Shown: positions 28,480-38,380 of the stretch, piece by piece
Layout of the letters: each line of letters starts with the position of its first letter
How positions within the stretch are numbered: the stretch's first letter is position 1
Assembly (NCBI GenBank): GCA_039810585.1
Contig: JBDHXF010000005.1
Coordinates: 1-64,000 of the forward strand
Direction: 5' to 3'
DNA length: 64,000 nt
Source of the DNA: JBBATK01 sp039810585
GTDB lineage: Bacteria > Bacteroidota > Ignavibacteria > Kapaibacteriales > NICIL-2
Notes under the pieces: generated by a model
The model's input: the letters and a program-made list of their open reading frames with translations, nothing else
Database searches by the model: none
Told to the model about the DNA's origin: nothing
Translations under genes and position numbers: made by a program

Positions 28480-31400
28480 CTATTGCTCGCTCACGGACAT
28501 CACGTTATCCTCCGCGTCCCGATCAATCAGTTTGTTGTACGGGTCAATCCCGGCTTTCTCCGGTTTTGTGCTGACGGTAAAGGTGAAGGTCTGTTTGGCC
28601 TGTGTCATTAACACGCGGTTCATAACCAGTGCCTTCCCCAGCTTTGTTCGAGGGTCGTCCTGAGCATCGAACACACCAATGTCGATGTAATCATGCAGGG
28701 GCATATCCTTCTGCTCTCCCAGCGAATCGGCAAGGAACTTTTTGGATTCCACCGTCAAACGAACATCATAGAGACCATCAGCGCGATGACTATAGCTGGC
28801 TTCACGTATACGATTGTCATACAGAGTGATGGTTTCAAACCAATCTCGCACGAGATATTGCAAGGAATCCGGAACAACCTGATGTAAGTCTGCAAGGAAG
28901 TCCTTCGTGGTTGGATACGGAGCCGGACGCAAACGGAATCGCTGACAGAAGCGCGACAGCGCAGCGTTCAATGAATCTTCGCCGATGTAATCGGCCAGTG
29001 CATAGAGAACCAACGATCCCTTGTTGTAGTGCAAGTACTGCTGGTTTTCGTTGATGTACAGCGGAAGCTCTTTACTTCGTTCCGAACCACGGCCACGCAG
29101 GTAACTGTTTAGCGCAAATTTCAAGAACTTCTTCATGATGGGCGCACCGTACTCGTGCTTCATCACCATAAGCGCGGTGTACTCGGCGAAACTCTCGCTC
29201 AGCATGGTTGCGCCTTGCACGGAGGCCCCAACCACCTGATGTCCCCACCACTGGTGCGCGGTTTCGTGTGCCGTAACATAGAAAGGATAATCCACATCTT
29301 CATCCGATTTCACTCGGGCAATGAAACCAATCGCTTCGGAATAGGGCACCGTGTTCGGGAACGACTGCGCAAATGTGGCATAGCGAGGAAACTCGAGGAT
29401 GCGTAACTGACGGAACTGGTACGGCGCATAGTTCTTTGCACAGTATTGCAGCGATTGCTTCATTCCCTTAATCATCGTCTCAAGATTGTACTCGTGTCCC
29501 TTATTGTAATAGATCTCCAGCCTAATGCCGTCAACAGAATCGCGCTTTACTTCATATCGAGCCGAGAGCAGCGAGTAAAAGCCAAGAATGGGGGCGTCCA
29601 TCACATAACTGAAATACCGGCGTCCAGCCGCGTTCCACTCCTTTTGCAAATAGCCGGGAGAAATCGCGATTTGGTCCGGAGCAGTGGAGATGGTAATCTG
29701 GTACCGCATCCAATCAGTGTTGTCGGATATGTAGTTCCGCTTGTGTGCCAATGTGTCGTCGATGTTCGGCATGCGCTCTTTCGGTCCTAGCCCTTCTTTC
29801 TTGCGATCATCCTCATCAGAGATCTCAACATCTGCACTGTAACCAATATGCGGAAACACGTCGTTGCTGATGAACGAACCGTTATAAGCAATACTCGTGT
29901 TCATCGCTCCGTTACGGAAGCCCTTGTTTGCACAGCTCATGTGGAAGTGAAAGCGACACGAATCCTTCGGTTGCAAAGCCGGGTGCAAGACCACAAGCTG
30001 AACGCCTGTTTCTTTATCATCGGAGATTGTTTGCGACGCACGATCGAAGCGCAAGTCGTCATACACCTTGTCGTCGTTGAGATTAATCATCACTGTGTCG
30101 ATAGGCTGGTCAAAAGTATTGCGCAACACATAGTCGCCTTCTGCCGTGTATCGCAACTCTTCCGGAACCAAATCGACGTTTAACGATGTTGCAATCACGT
30201 GAGGCTGAGGACCATGCTCGAAGTGTTGATAGCGTTTCTCAAACAATGCCGATTCATGACGTGAATCATCGTCGGTGATGCGTTTGTTCAGGATGTTTGT
30301 GTTGTAATACACGAATCCACCGCTGCCGAGGACGCCAATTACGAGAAACGCACCCATCACCATCGTGGCCGAGCTCGTCCGTACGCGCGCGAAGCGCAGG
30401 CGCTGAAGAAACGAATCTTCGACGCCACGGGCTGTTAGCAAGTACGCAATCCACGCACACAAAGCGCAGAAGAACACCCAGTAGGTCGTCATACTGATTT
30501 GACGAGGCACATAGGGTCCAAAGCCATTCATGTCCGAATAAAAGGCCGTGCTCTGGTTCATGAATTGGGTTAGGAGGTGATCTATCTTCATGGTAGGAAA
30601 TACCAGGACGAGCACCCAAATGGCAACGGCAAAGAAATGTCCGAGATACTTGTTGTTGACGATGCTGTGAACGGTAACGGTAAACAACGACATCATCACC
30701 ACTTTAAATACATAGTTCGTCAGGAACTCTGTGGCGTAGAGTCCGAGCTCCAGATGATAGTAGCCTTTGGAGAGTTGTATCATCATCCCTGCCACAAAGA
30801 GAGCGGCAATCACGATGAGTTGAGCAATACTGAGCGCTATAATTTTCGAAACATAGCCGACCCACGTAGGTAATGGCAATGCGTCGACAATATTTGCCAC
30901 GCGATAGCGACGGTCTCTCCACACCAACTCACCACCGTAAAAAGTGGAGATGAGTAAAATGAAGAAGCTAAAACCGCTCAATGTATCGAGCATGAGGTAC
31001 GTGACGGGATACACTGTTGTACCAAACAAGGTGTCGGCGTTATAGGCGGCGAACAGTGTGTTGATCATTCCGATCACCGCCAACGCCAGGAACAGTTTGT
31101 CTCTGGTTATGCTCTTCACCAGTGTGCGAATGAGCATCGAGAAACTACTCCAACGGTACGCACGATCGAAGTGTTGGCGAACTGCCGGTAATCGAAGGCT
31201 GCCGGGCGCGCCCTGCAACTCGTTCTCAGCGTCATTCTTCTTGCGTGATGCAGATGCACCAACGGCAAATCGAAAGAAAGAGTAGCAGAGACCGAGCGAT
31301 AGCATGCCGACGGCGAGCCAGAGCACCCGGTTCACCAGGAGGTAACTACCAATCGGAACAATCTGCGTGTTCTTTTCAAAAACTGTCCAATAGCGAGTTT

Positions 31401-32052
31401 CGAAAAAGAAAGAGCGAATGCCGTATAAATCCATGGCGGACGCTATGTGCGTGTTCTCCAATCCCCGCACAATGATCGACGAAATGCCGTACAGCACAAA
31501 CAGCAAAATTCCCTGCACGTACACCGCAAACATGTTTTTACTCAGCGTACCGACGGTGAAGAAAAGCGCTGAGATAACAAATACATTAGGCACGATAAAT
31601 ACCAAGAATGCATGACCGTAAGCCCAAAGGTTGGTCGGACCAATTTTCGTCGCGTCAAGCCATGGCATCCATGAACCAATGAGTAAACCAAGAGGAGCCG
31701 CCGCATACACAAGCAACATAATGGTATAGGCACCTAAAAAGCGACCCAACAAATACTGTGCTTTTGCGAGCGGTGTGGTAAAGTACAGTGCATCCACCTG
31801 CATTTCGGAGTCGCGCAGTATGGCCGTTCCGGCCAAGGCTGTCGTGATGATCGAACCGACAAAGGTGAGGATGACAATCGACTGAGAAATCACGTACGGA
31901 GCGTTCTTCATCACTTTACCGATACCACCGCCCAGTTGCACGGCATCGGTGGTCATAAAGAAGAATCCCAATAAAAACAGAATACTGAAGTAAACCCAGG
32001 TGGCAGGACGCTTCAATAAATAGCGAAGTTCAAAGAGATAGATGGCAAGCAT
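28480..32052 (-). CDS. ABC-2 type permease fused to an M1-family zinc peptidase
   Basis: A 1190-residue inner-membrane protein. The N-terminal half (~1-585) has around a dozen membrane segments in two ABC-2 permease-like blocks (LRYLLKRPATWVYFSILFLL; LVKSITRDKLFLALAVIGMI). After ~600 comes a soluble M1/gluzincin domain with the zinc site TAHETAHQWWGHQ (HExxH near residue 927) and the downstream Glu in ESFAEYTALMVM. Fusions of this type are known in Bacteroidota. The partner ATPase gene ends 9 bases upstream, with AAGGAGG directly before ATG 32052, so the two are translationally linked. The peptidase domain likely faces the periplasm; substrate unknown. Confidence 0.9.
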   Translation of the reverse strand: MLAIYLFELRYLLKRPATWVYFSILFLLGFFFMTTDAVQLGGGIGKVMKNAPYVISQSIVILTFVGSIITTALAGTAILRDSEMQVDALYFTTPLAKAQYLLGRFLGAYTIMLLVYAAAPLGLLIGSWMPWLDATKIGPTNLWAYGHAFLVFIVPNVFVISALFFTVGTLSKNMFAVYVQGILLFVLYGISSIIVRGLENTHIASAMDLYGIRSFFFETRYWTVFEKNTQIVPIGSYLLVNRVLWLAVGMLSLGLCYSFFRFAVGASASRKKNDAENELQGAPGSLRLPAVRQHFDRAYRWSSFSMLIRTLVKSITRDKLFLALAVIGMINTLFAAYNADTLFGTTVYPVTYLMLDTLSGFSFFILLISTFYGGELVWRDRRYRVANIVDALPLPTWVGYVSKIIALSIAQLIVIAALFVAGMMIQLSKGYYHLELGLYATEFLTNYVFKVVMMSLFTVTVHSIVNNKYLGHFFAVAIWVLVLVFPTMKIDHLLTQFMNQSTAFYSDMNGFGPYVPRQISMTTYWVFFCALCAWIAYLLTARGVEDSFLQRLRFARVRTSSATMVMGAFLVIGVLGSGGFVYYNTNILNKRITDDDSRHESALFEKRYQHFEHGPQPHVIATSLNVDLVPEELRYTAEGDYVLRNTFDQPIDTVMINLNDDKVYDDLRFDRASQTISDDKETGVQLVVLHPALQPKDSCRFHFHMSCANKGFRNGAMNTSIAYNGSFISNDVFPHIGYSADVEISDEDDRKKEGLGPKERMPNIDDTLAHKRNYISDNTDWMRYQITISTAPDQIAISPGYLQKEWNAAGRRYFSYVMDAPILGFYSLLSARYEVKRDSVDGIRLEIYYNKGHEYNLETMIKGMKQSLQYCAKNYAPYQFRQLRILEFPRYATFAQSFPNTVPYSEAIGFIARVKSDEDVDYPFYVTAHETAHQWWGHQVVGASVQGATMLSESFAEYTALMVMKHEYGAPIMKKFLKFALNSYLRGRGSERSKELPLYINENQQYLHYNKGSLVLYALADYIGEDSLNAALSRFCQRFRLRPAPYPTTKDFLADLHQVVPDSLQYLVRDWFETITLYDNRIREASYSHRADGLYDVRLTVESKKFLADSLGEQKDMPLHDYIDIGVFDAQDDPRTKLGKALVMNRVLMTQAKQTFTFTVSTKPEKAGIDPYNKLIDRDAEDNVMSVSEQ

Positions 32053-32061
32053 GAGTCCTCC

Positions 32062-32943
32062 TTAAGCAGGTTGTTGAAGAAGAGACATGCGGTGGAAGTA
32101 CACGTCTTCCAAACTCGCGTCAACTGGCGTACAATGGCTGTCGGGTTGATGATCGGCATAGAGGTGAACAACAGGTCGCCCGCCCACTAAGCGCGAGGAA
32201 ATCACGTGATACTGGGCATTAACCGCAGCCAGTGCATCCTTGGCAACTACCTTGCGCCATACCTTACCCTGGAGTTCGTTAATGAAATCCTGAGGAACGC
32301 CGTGTGCTAACACTTCACCCTTTGCGATCATTGCCATCGTGGAACAGAGTTCGGTGACGTCCTCCACAATGTGCGTCGACAAAATCACCACCACATTTTC
32401 GCTGATCTCGCCAAGGAGGTTTAGAAAGCGACGACGCTCCGAGGGATCCAGGCCTGCCGTTGGTTCATCGACAATCACCAGATGGGGCTGGCCGAGCAAC
32501 GCGATAGCTATGCCCAAGCGCTGCTTCATGCCTCCGGAAAATGTCCCCACATGTTTCTTGCGCACGTCGTACAAATTGGTTTGCACCAACAAGGCTTGTA
32601 CGGTTTCCTTACGCTCGGCGGACGACTGTATGCCCTTCAACGAGGCAAAGTGATCGAGGGTAAATTCGGCGCTCAGGTTTGGATACAGACCAAATTCTTG
32701 CGGCAAATAGCCGAGGATTTTTCGCACTTCTTCTTTTTGATGCAACACATCCAGTTCACCTAAATGGATGGATCCGCTGTCGGCTTCCTGCAAGGTTGCA
32801 ATGGTGCGCATCAACGATGATTTGCCCGCACCATTCGGTCCCAACAACCCAAACATGCCCGTCGGAATTGTTAAGGTGACATCGTTCAACGCCCTCACGC
32901 CGTTCGCGTAAGTCTTACTCAGATTTTGAATATCCAACTGCAT
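32062..32943 (-). CDS. ABC transporter ATP-binding protein
   Basis: A 293-residue ATPase for the permease-peptidase encoded just downstream. Walker A LLGPNGAGKSSLMRT (res ~35), Q-loop LPQEFGLYPN, signature FSGGMKQRLGIAIALL, Walker B HLVIVDEPTAGLD and the switch His in STHIVEDV are all intact. ATG 32943 (MQLDIQNLSKTYANG) is the family start; 22 upstream in-frame codons are not conserved. It is the first gene of a two-gene operon ended by the hairpin at 28420-28456. Confidence 0.93.
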   Translation of the reverse strand: MQLDIQNLSKTYANGVRALNDVTLTIPTGMFGLLGPNGAGKSSLMRTIATLQEADSGSIHLGELDVLHQKEEVRKILGYLPQEFGLYPNLSAEFTLDHFASLKGIQSSAERKETVQALLVQTNLYDVRKKHVGTFSGGMKQRLGIAIALLGQPHLVIVDEPTAGLDPSERRRFLNLLGEISENVVVILSTHIVEDVTELCSTMAMIAKGEVLAHGVPQDFINELQGKVWRKVVAKDALAAVNAQYHVISSRLVGGRPVVHLYADHQPDSHCTPVDASLEDVYFHRMSLLQQPA

Positions 32944-33026
32944 AAAGCTGCCTTTCCCTTGATGTGAATGGAGTGGAAGAGTTCGATTGGAATGGATTGC
33001 CGTATCCACCTGCGTTACAAACTACG

Positions 33027-33167
33027 CTAGCTCCGGGCACAGGATTCACAAAATTTCTGACGATGAGTAAATGGCGTCATACCAACAACACGACACCTAG
33101 TAATTTTGAAAAGAGCATTATTAGATAGCGATGCTGAAAAGCGTGCGGCAGCTTCATGCGCAGCACA
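33027..33167 (-). pseudogene. Possible remnant of an AraC-family HTH C-terminus
   Basis: A short frame whose last ~45 residues (SLSNNALFKITRCRVVGMTP and then FTHRQKF) line up with the second HTH and exit motif of AraC-family regulators (F..R.F....GMTP..YR). Nothing upstream in any minus-strand frame gives the rest of a regulator, so this would be a decayed fragment. The match is short and could be chance; the neighbouring gap otherwise has no gene. Confidence 0.3.
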
Positions 33168-33228
33168 CATGCATACATTTCGCCTCCCCCGTAACCTGAG
33201 GTTGAAGACGAAGAATCTATAACAAGTC

Positions 33229-35907
33229 ATGCGTGGCAAATCTCACAGTGCCGTAGGCGAATCTTCTAGGCAACATGCTACGGACAGCATGACCACATAC
33301 AGCTTGTTAACAGCTGAGCAGTGTTTTGAGCGTTTGTCAACGAGTTGGAGTGGACTGGACGACCATCAAATACGAGAGCGAACCTCCACCTACGGAGCTA
33401 ATATCCTCGAATCTGCCGGTAGCCTCAGCTGGCAGCGACAACTTCTTCGTTCATTCTTCTTTCCCTTTAACGCAATTCTGTTTGCCATTCTGCTTATCAG
33501 CGCGATGAGCAATGTGCTAGCACAGTCGGCTAACAACCGCGATTACAAGACCATCATCATGCTTGGCAGCATGATTCTCCTGAGCTCCCTCATACGCTTT
33601 TGGCAGGAGTATCGCAGCTCAAAGGCCATTGCTGCGCTGCGAGCTATGATTCACAGTACATCAACCGTTCGACGAAATGGTTTGGATCGAGTGGAGATCG
33701 ACAATGAGCACCTTGTACCGGGCGACGTGTTGCTTCTGGCGGCAGGAGATATGATTCCGGCGGACTGTCGCATCGTACAAGCAAAAGATCTGTTTCTCAG
33801 CCAATCCTTGCTCAGCGGCGAATCCCTTCCGGTAGAAAAACACGCCGCTGTAATGGCATCGGTACAGGGTATCTCAGCGTTCGATTGCAGTAACCTTTGC
33901 TACATGGGAACTACGGTTGCATCAGGCACAGCCATCGCCGTGGTTATCAACACCGGCTCGAGATGTGCGCTGGCGGAAATCAGTCGAAGCGTGCAGGAGA
34001 ATCCCGTCGAGAGTTCATTTGACAAGGGTGTGCGTAGCGTCAGTTATCTACTCATGCGCTCCATGCTCGTTATGGTACCCTTGGTTTTTCTGATTAATGG
34101 TCTCACCAAACATGACTGGGTGGAGTCTCTGCTTTTTGCCTTAAGCGTTGCCGTAGGCTTAACTCCGGAAATGTTACCGATGATCGTTAGTACAAACCTC
34201 GCACGTGGTGCCGTCAGCATGGCTGCTCGTCATGTGATTGTCAAGCGCCTCAGTTCGATACAGAACATTGGGGCAATGGACATCTTTTGCACGGATAAAA
34301 CGGGAACGCTCACGATGGATAAAATCGTTCTCAAACGCGCCCTGAATGTTGACGGTGACGAAGACGAGGAAGTGATGCAATGGGCTTATTTAAACTCGTT
34401 CCATCAAACCGGTCTTCGCAACGTGATGGATGCTGCCGTTCTGGAACATGAACAGATTTTACACCGAGAACACAGTGAAACCGCCTTTGTGAAAGTCGAT
34501 GAGATTCCCTTCGACTTTGAACGACGTCGCATGTCTGTGATCTTGCGCCAACCTTCAGGCAAGCACTTACTCATTTGCAAAGGTGCCGTCGAGGAGATGC
34601 TCAGCGTGTGTTCGGCTGCGTTCGATCCCGGTGTCGATCGAAAATTGCACATAGACCACGATCGTGTTACGGAATTAAACGACGAGGTACGAGACCGAAT
34701 TATTCGGCTGTCAGAGCAACTCAATGAGGATGGACTGCGCGTCTTAATCATAGCCGTGCGCGAATTTGAAGCTGACCAAATTCACTACGGCGTTTCAGAC
34801 GAACGCAGTCTCATCGTCACCGGATTCATTGGCTTTCTCGATCCACTAAAGGATTCCGCTGCGGCAGCTCTCAAAGAACTCCAAAAACTGGGTGTGTCGC
34901 TAAAAGTGTTGAGCGGCGACAACCTCACCATTTGCCGGACGATATGCCGCCAAGTGGGTATTCCCGCGGAAGACACCTTGCTTGGCACCGATATGGAGTT
35001 CATGACGGATGAACAGCTGAAATCTCGACTGCCTCACACCACCCTCTTTGCAAAGCTTCGCCCTCTACAAAAGAGTCGTATCATCCGTCTCCTTCAACAA
35101 GACGGTCATACTGTTGGCTTCATGGGGGACGGAATTAATGACGCGGCAGCGCTGCACCTGGCCGATGTGGGTATATCTGTGGACAGTGCAGTGGACATTG
35201 CCAAAGAAAGTGCCGAGATGATCCTACTCGAGAAGGATCTGCTCGTGCTAAAGAACGCGGTTATTGTTGGTCGTACCACCTTTGGCAACATCATGAAGTA
35301 CATCAAGATGGCTGCCAGCGGAAATTTCGGCAATATGTTTTCCATGCTTGGCGCTTCGCTGCTTCTTCCCTTTGTTCCCATGCTACCAGTACAAGTGCTC
35401 TTGCAAAATCTATTGTACGACCTCTCACAAATCAGTATTCCCTGGGACCGCATGGACGACGAGTACATGAACCTGCCGCGACGTTGGGACGCGAGCGACA
35501 TAGCACGTTTCATGTTACGCATCGGTCCTATCAGCTCGATTTTCGACTACCTAAGTTTCGCTGTGTTAGCTTTTGTCTTTCATGTCGCCACACCGGAAGC
35601 CCAACATCAATTTCAAACCGGATGGTTCTGGGAGGGTCTCATCAGCCAAGTACTTATCGTACACTTCATCCGCACTCGACGTATCCCCTTCCTGCAGAGT
35701 CGTGCAAGCGCCGCCGTTCTCCTTTCCGGAATCGCACTGTGCCTGGTTGCCCTCACCTTACCCTTCAGTGCACTTGCACCCTACGCCTCGCTCCAGCCCA
35801 TGCCGCCAGCCTATCTGCTCTGTCTGATTCTTATTCTTGCGGCCTACGGCCTGAGTCTGCAGTGGGCAAAAAAACGCTACATCGCACGCTTTGGCACGTG
35901 GTTATAA
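33229..35907 (+). CDS. mgtA: Magnesium-transporting P-type ATPase (MgtA-like)
   Basis: An 892-residue P-type ATPase of the P3B/MgtA group that imports Mg2+ across the inner membrane. It has the actuator LSGESLPVEK, the phosphorylated Asp in FCTDKTGTLTMDKI, the hinge FMGDGINDAAALHLADVGIS, and the MgtA-typical stretch SVDSAVDIAKESAEMILLEK, GRTTFGNIMKYIKMAASGNF, LPVQVLLQNLLYDLSQ. Around ten membrane segments occur. ATG 33229 gives the longest product; ATG 33289 (MTTYSLLTAEQ) fits the family start equally well and neither has a clear ribosome site. No recognisable Mg-sensing leader was found in the 285 bases upstream. Confidence 0.9.
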   Translation: MRGKSHSAVGESSRQHATDSMTTYSLLTAEQCFERLSTSWSGLDDHQIRERTSTYGANILESAGSLSWQRQLLRSFFFPFNAILFAILLISAMSNVLAQSANNRDYKTIIMLGSMILLSSLIRFWQEYRSSKAIAALRAMIHSTSTVRRNGLDRVEIDNEHLVPGDVLLLAAGDMIPADCRIVQAKDLFLSQSLLSGESLPVEKHAAVMASVQGISAFDCSNLCYMGTTVASGTAIAVVINTGSRCALAEISRSVQENPVESSFDKGVRSVSYLLMRSMLVMVPLVFLINGLTKHDWVESLLFALSVAVGLTPEMLPMIVSTNLARGAVSMAARHVIVKRLSSIQNIGAMDIFCTDKTGTLTMDKIVLKRALNVDGDEDEEVMQWAYLNSFHQTGLRNVMDAAVLEHEQILHREHSETAFVKVDEIPFDFERRRMSVILRQPSGKHLLICKGAVEEMLSVCSAAFDPGVDRKLHIDHDRVTELNDEVRDRIIRLSEQLNEDGLRVLIIAVREFEADQIHYGVSDERSLIVTGFIGFLDPLKDSAAAALKELQKLGVSLKVLSGDNLTICRTICRQVGIPAEDTLLGTDMEFMTDEQLKSRLPHTTLFAKLRPLQKSRIIRLLQQDGHTVGFMGDGINDAAALHLADVGISVDSAVDIAKESAEMILLEKDLLVLKNAVIVGRTTFGNIMKYIKMAASGNFGNMFSMLGASLLLPFVPMLPVQVLLQNLLYDLSQISIPWDRMDDEYMNLPRRWDASDIARFMLRIGPISSIFDYLSFAVLAFVFHVATPEAQHQFQTGWFWEGLISQVLIVHFIRTRRIPFLQSRASAAVLLSGIALCLVALTLPFSALAPYASLQPMPPAYLLCLILILAAYGLSLQWAKKRYIARFGTWL

Positions 35908-36109
35908 GCGCCTTAGATATCAGCATTTACTCTGAGTGAACGCAGAAGTCCATCCTGCAGCCACGGACGCGAAGCGCCCGGTTGATAAGAAGTCGGCCAC
36001 GAAGATCTCTCAAGTTTCCCCCCGGTTACCGATATGCAAACATTCGCTTGGCATAGGATTTGCTCATTGCCGCTTGTATTGTTCGTTACAAGTCTATTCC
36101 AACTCCGCA

Positions 36110-38281
36110 ATGGCACAAGCCGGCAATCCGGGCTCTGAAGAGTCTACCGGAGGCATTGCCTCTCTCTTGAATCGCGTGGGACAACACAAGGACGTGTTGC
36201 TTGCCATAGGGATTCTTATGGTGTTGGGTCTGCTTGTTTTACCGCTCAATCCCTTCTTACTCGACGTCTTCCTCACCCTCAGTCTCACCATTTCGGTTTT
36301 GGTGCTGATGGTTTCCGTCTACTTGAAGTCCTCACTCGAAATGAGTTCATTCCCGACGGTATTGCTGCTCACCACGTTGTTTCGTCTGGGATTGAATATT
36401 GCCACTACCCGGTTAATCTTGGGTGAAGGCGTGGCAGGACACCTTATTCATGCCTTCGGAAGTTTCGTGGTTTCCGGCAATTTCATTGTCGGAATCATTG
36501 TGTTTATCATCCTGCTCGTCATCAATTTCGTAGTGATCATCAAGGGTTCTACGCGGATTGCGGAAGTGGCGGCGCGCTTCACGTTGGACGCCTTGCCCGG
36601 AAAGCAGATGAGTATCGATGCGGATTTGAATTCCGGATTTATTGACGAAAAGGAAGCCAGACGTCGTCGTGAACGTTTGCAACACGAGGCGGAATTTCAC
36701 GGTGCTATGGACGGTGCCGCGAAGTTCGTCCGCGGTGATGCAGTGGCGGCACTTATTATTACCGCGATCAATATTCTTGGTGGCTTTGCCATTGGCGTGT
36801 TGCAGCGCGGCATGGACATTCAAACCGCCATCAAGAACTATACGATTCTGACGGTGGGTGACGGCTTGGTGTCACAAATCCCGGCACTCTTGATTTCCGT
36901 CGCTGCCGGTTTGCTGATTACCCGTAGTAGCAGTGGTGACAAACTGGAGAACGAACTGACCAAACAGTTTATCTCCAAAGCTCAACCATTGTTCATCGTG
37001 TCAGGTGTGATGACCCTTCTCGGCTTACTTCCCGGATTTCCCTTTCTTCCTTTTGCGCTCCTTGCATTGTCAAGCGGCACCCTCGGTTACTTCCGTCTGC
37101 AGGGCGAAAAGAAGGAAGCTGCCGACAAAGCTGCCACTGAGTTGCTCGAGTCGCAAGACGCAGCCAAAGACAAAGAAGAAGCACCCGTGGAAGATCTGCT
37201 CAAGATCGATCCTGTGGAGGTGGAGCTCGGTTACGGTCTCATTCAACTCGTCGACGAAACCCAGGGTGGCGATGTGTTCAAACGCATCACCAACATTCGC
37301 AAGCAACTTGCGACCGAGCTTGGGATTGTGTTGCCGCCGGTTCGGGTACGTGACAACCTAAACCTGGATGCAGAAGAATACATCGTAAAGCTGAGAGGAA
37401 ATGTGATTGCTCGCAATCGACTCTATCCGGGAATGATGCTGGCTATGAATCCGGGAACGGCTGACGGAGAGCTGAACGGCATCAATGTCACCGAACCGGT
37501 ATTCGGTTTGCCTGCTACCTGGATTGCGCAGAATGAGCGGGAGAACGCCGAGATTGCAGGGTTTACGGTTGTGGAATCGCCCACCGTGTTAGCCACGCAC
37601 CTGACGGAATTATTGAAGCGTAATGCGGATAAGTTGCTCACCAGACAAGACGTCAAGCAGCTCATCGAGAATATGAAGAAAGACTACGCGGCGTTGGTGG
37701 ATGAGCTCACTCCGGACAGTCTGCCCATAGGAACCTTGCAAAAAGTCTTACAAAACTTATTACGCGAAGGCGTCCCGGTCCGCGACTTACCAATCATTAC
37801 TGAAGCCCTGCTTGAGTACTCAAAAGTGACCAAGAATATCGACGTCCTTACAGAGTACGTACGCCACAACCTCTCGGAAACAATTAAGCGTCTGTATCAA
37901 GATCCCAATGGCGTTGTGCACGTCATTGGCGTGGATCAGAGTTTGGAAAACATGCTAACGAGCACCTTGCAGAATAACCCCAATGCAACCTCAAGTTCAA
38001 CCCTCGGCCTATCGCCTGAAGTGGTTCGATCCATTCAGGAAAGTCTCGCCCAAGGAATAGACGAGATTACGCTAGCCGGATACTCACCGGTGGTGATTTG
38101 CTCGGCCCCCATTCGGCCCTACATGTATCGAATGATCCACGCAACCTATCCAATTGTCAACGTCATTAGCTACACAGAATTGCCGTCCGATACCGACATC
38201 GATATCATCGTGAGCATGAATTCAGACCGCACGTTAAGCGGCGCATCACGGAGCGCGCAGCTCGAAGGAGCAACACGCTAG
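36110..38281 (+). CDS. flhA: Flagellar biosynthesis protein FlhA
   Basis: A 723-residue export-gate protein of the flagellar type III secretion system. The membrane half (res ~25-310) has the family signature SLEMSSFPTVLLLTTLFRLG with LNIATTRLIL, and the FHIPEP-like stretch RFTLDALPGKQMSIDADLNSG; the cytoplasmic half has LGYGLIQLVDE, and ICSAPIRPYMYRMI, TYPIVNVISYTELP. ATG 36110 (MAQAGNPGSEE) is chosen because it gives the usual length; 58 further in-frame codons upstream show no similarity. There are no other flagellar or T3SS genes in the window, so the rest of the export apparatus must be encoded elsewhere. 202 bases after mgtA. Confidence 0.92.
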   Translation: MAQAGNPGSEESTGGIASLLNRVGQHKDVLLAIGILMVLGLLVLPLNPFLLDVFLTLSLTISVLVLMVSVYLKSSLEMSSFPTVLLLTTLFRLGLNIATTRLILGEGVAGHLIHAFGSFVVSGNFIVGIIVFIILLVINFVVIIKGSTRIAEVAARFTLDALPGKQMSIDADLNSGFIDEKEARRRRERLQHEAEFHGAMDGAAKFVRGDAVAALIITAINILGGFAIGVLQRGMDIQTAIKNYTILTVGDGLVSQIPALLISVAAGLLITRSSSGDKLENELTKQFISKAQPLFIVSGVMTLLGLLPGFPFLPFALLALSSGTLGYFRLQGEKKEAADKAATELLESQDAAKDKEEAPVEDLLKIDPVEVELGYGLIQLVDETQGGDVFKRITNIRKQLATELGIVLPPVRVRDNLNLDAEEYIVKLRGNVIARNRLYPGMMLAMNPGTADGELNGINVTEPVFGLPATWIAQNERENAEIAGFTVVESPTVLATHLTELLKRNADKLLTRQDVKQLIENMKKDYAALVDELTPDSLPIGTLQKVLQNLLREGVPVRDLPIITEALLEYSKVTKNIDVLTEYVRHNLSETIKRLYQDPNGVVHVIGVDQSLENMLTSTLQNNPNATSSSTLGLSPEVVRSIQESLAQGIDEITLAGYSPVVICSAPIRPYMYRMIHATYPIVNVISYTELPSDTDIDIIVSMNSDRTLSGASRSAQLEGATR

Positions 38282-38380
38282 TCAAGCCACACCTACCGGT
38301 GGTTCACGTATTCTCCCTGCAAAGACATTGAAAGCAGCTCATTGATTTTGACGAGCGCAGTCTACACAGTAGATTGAATA

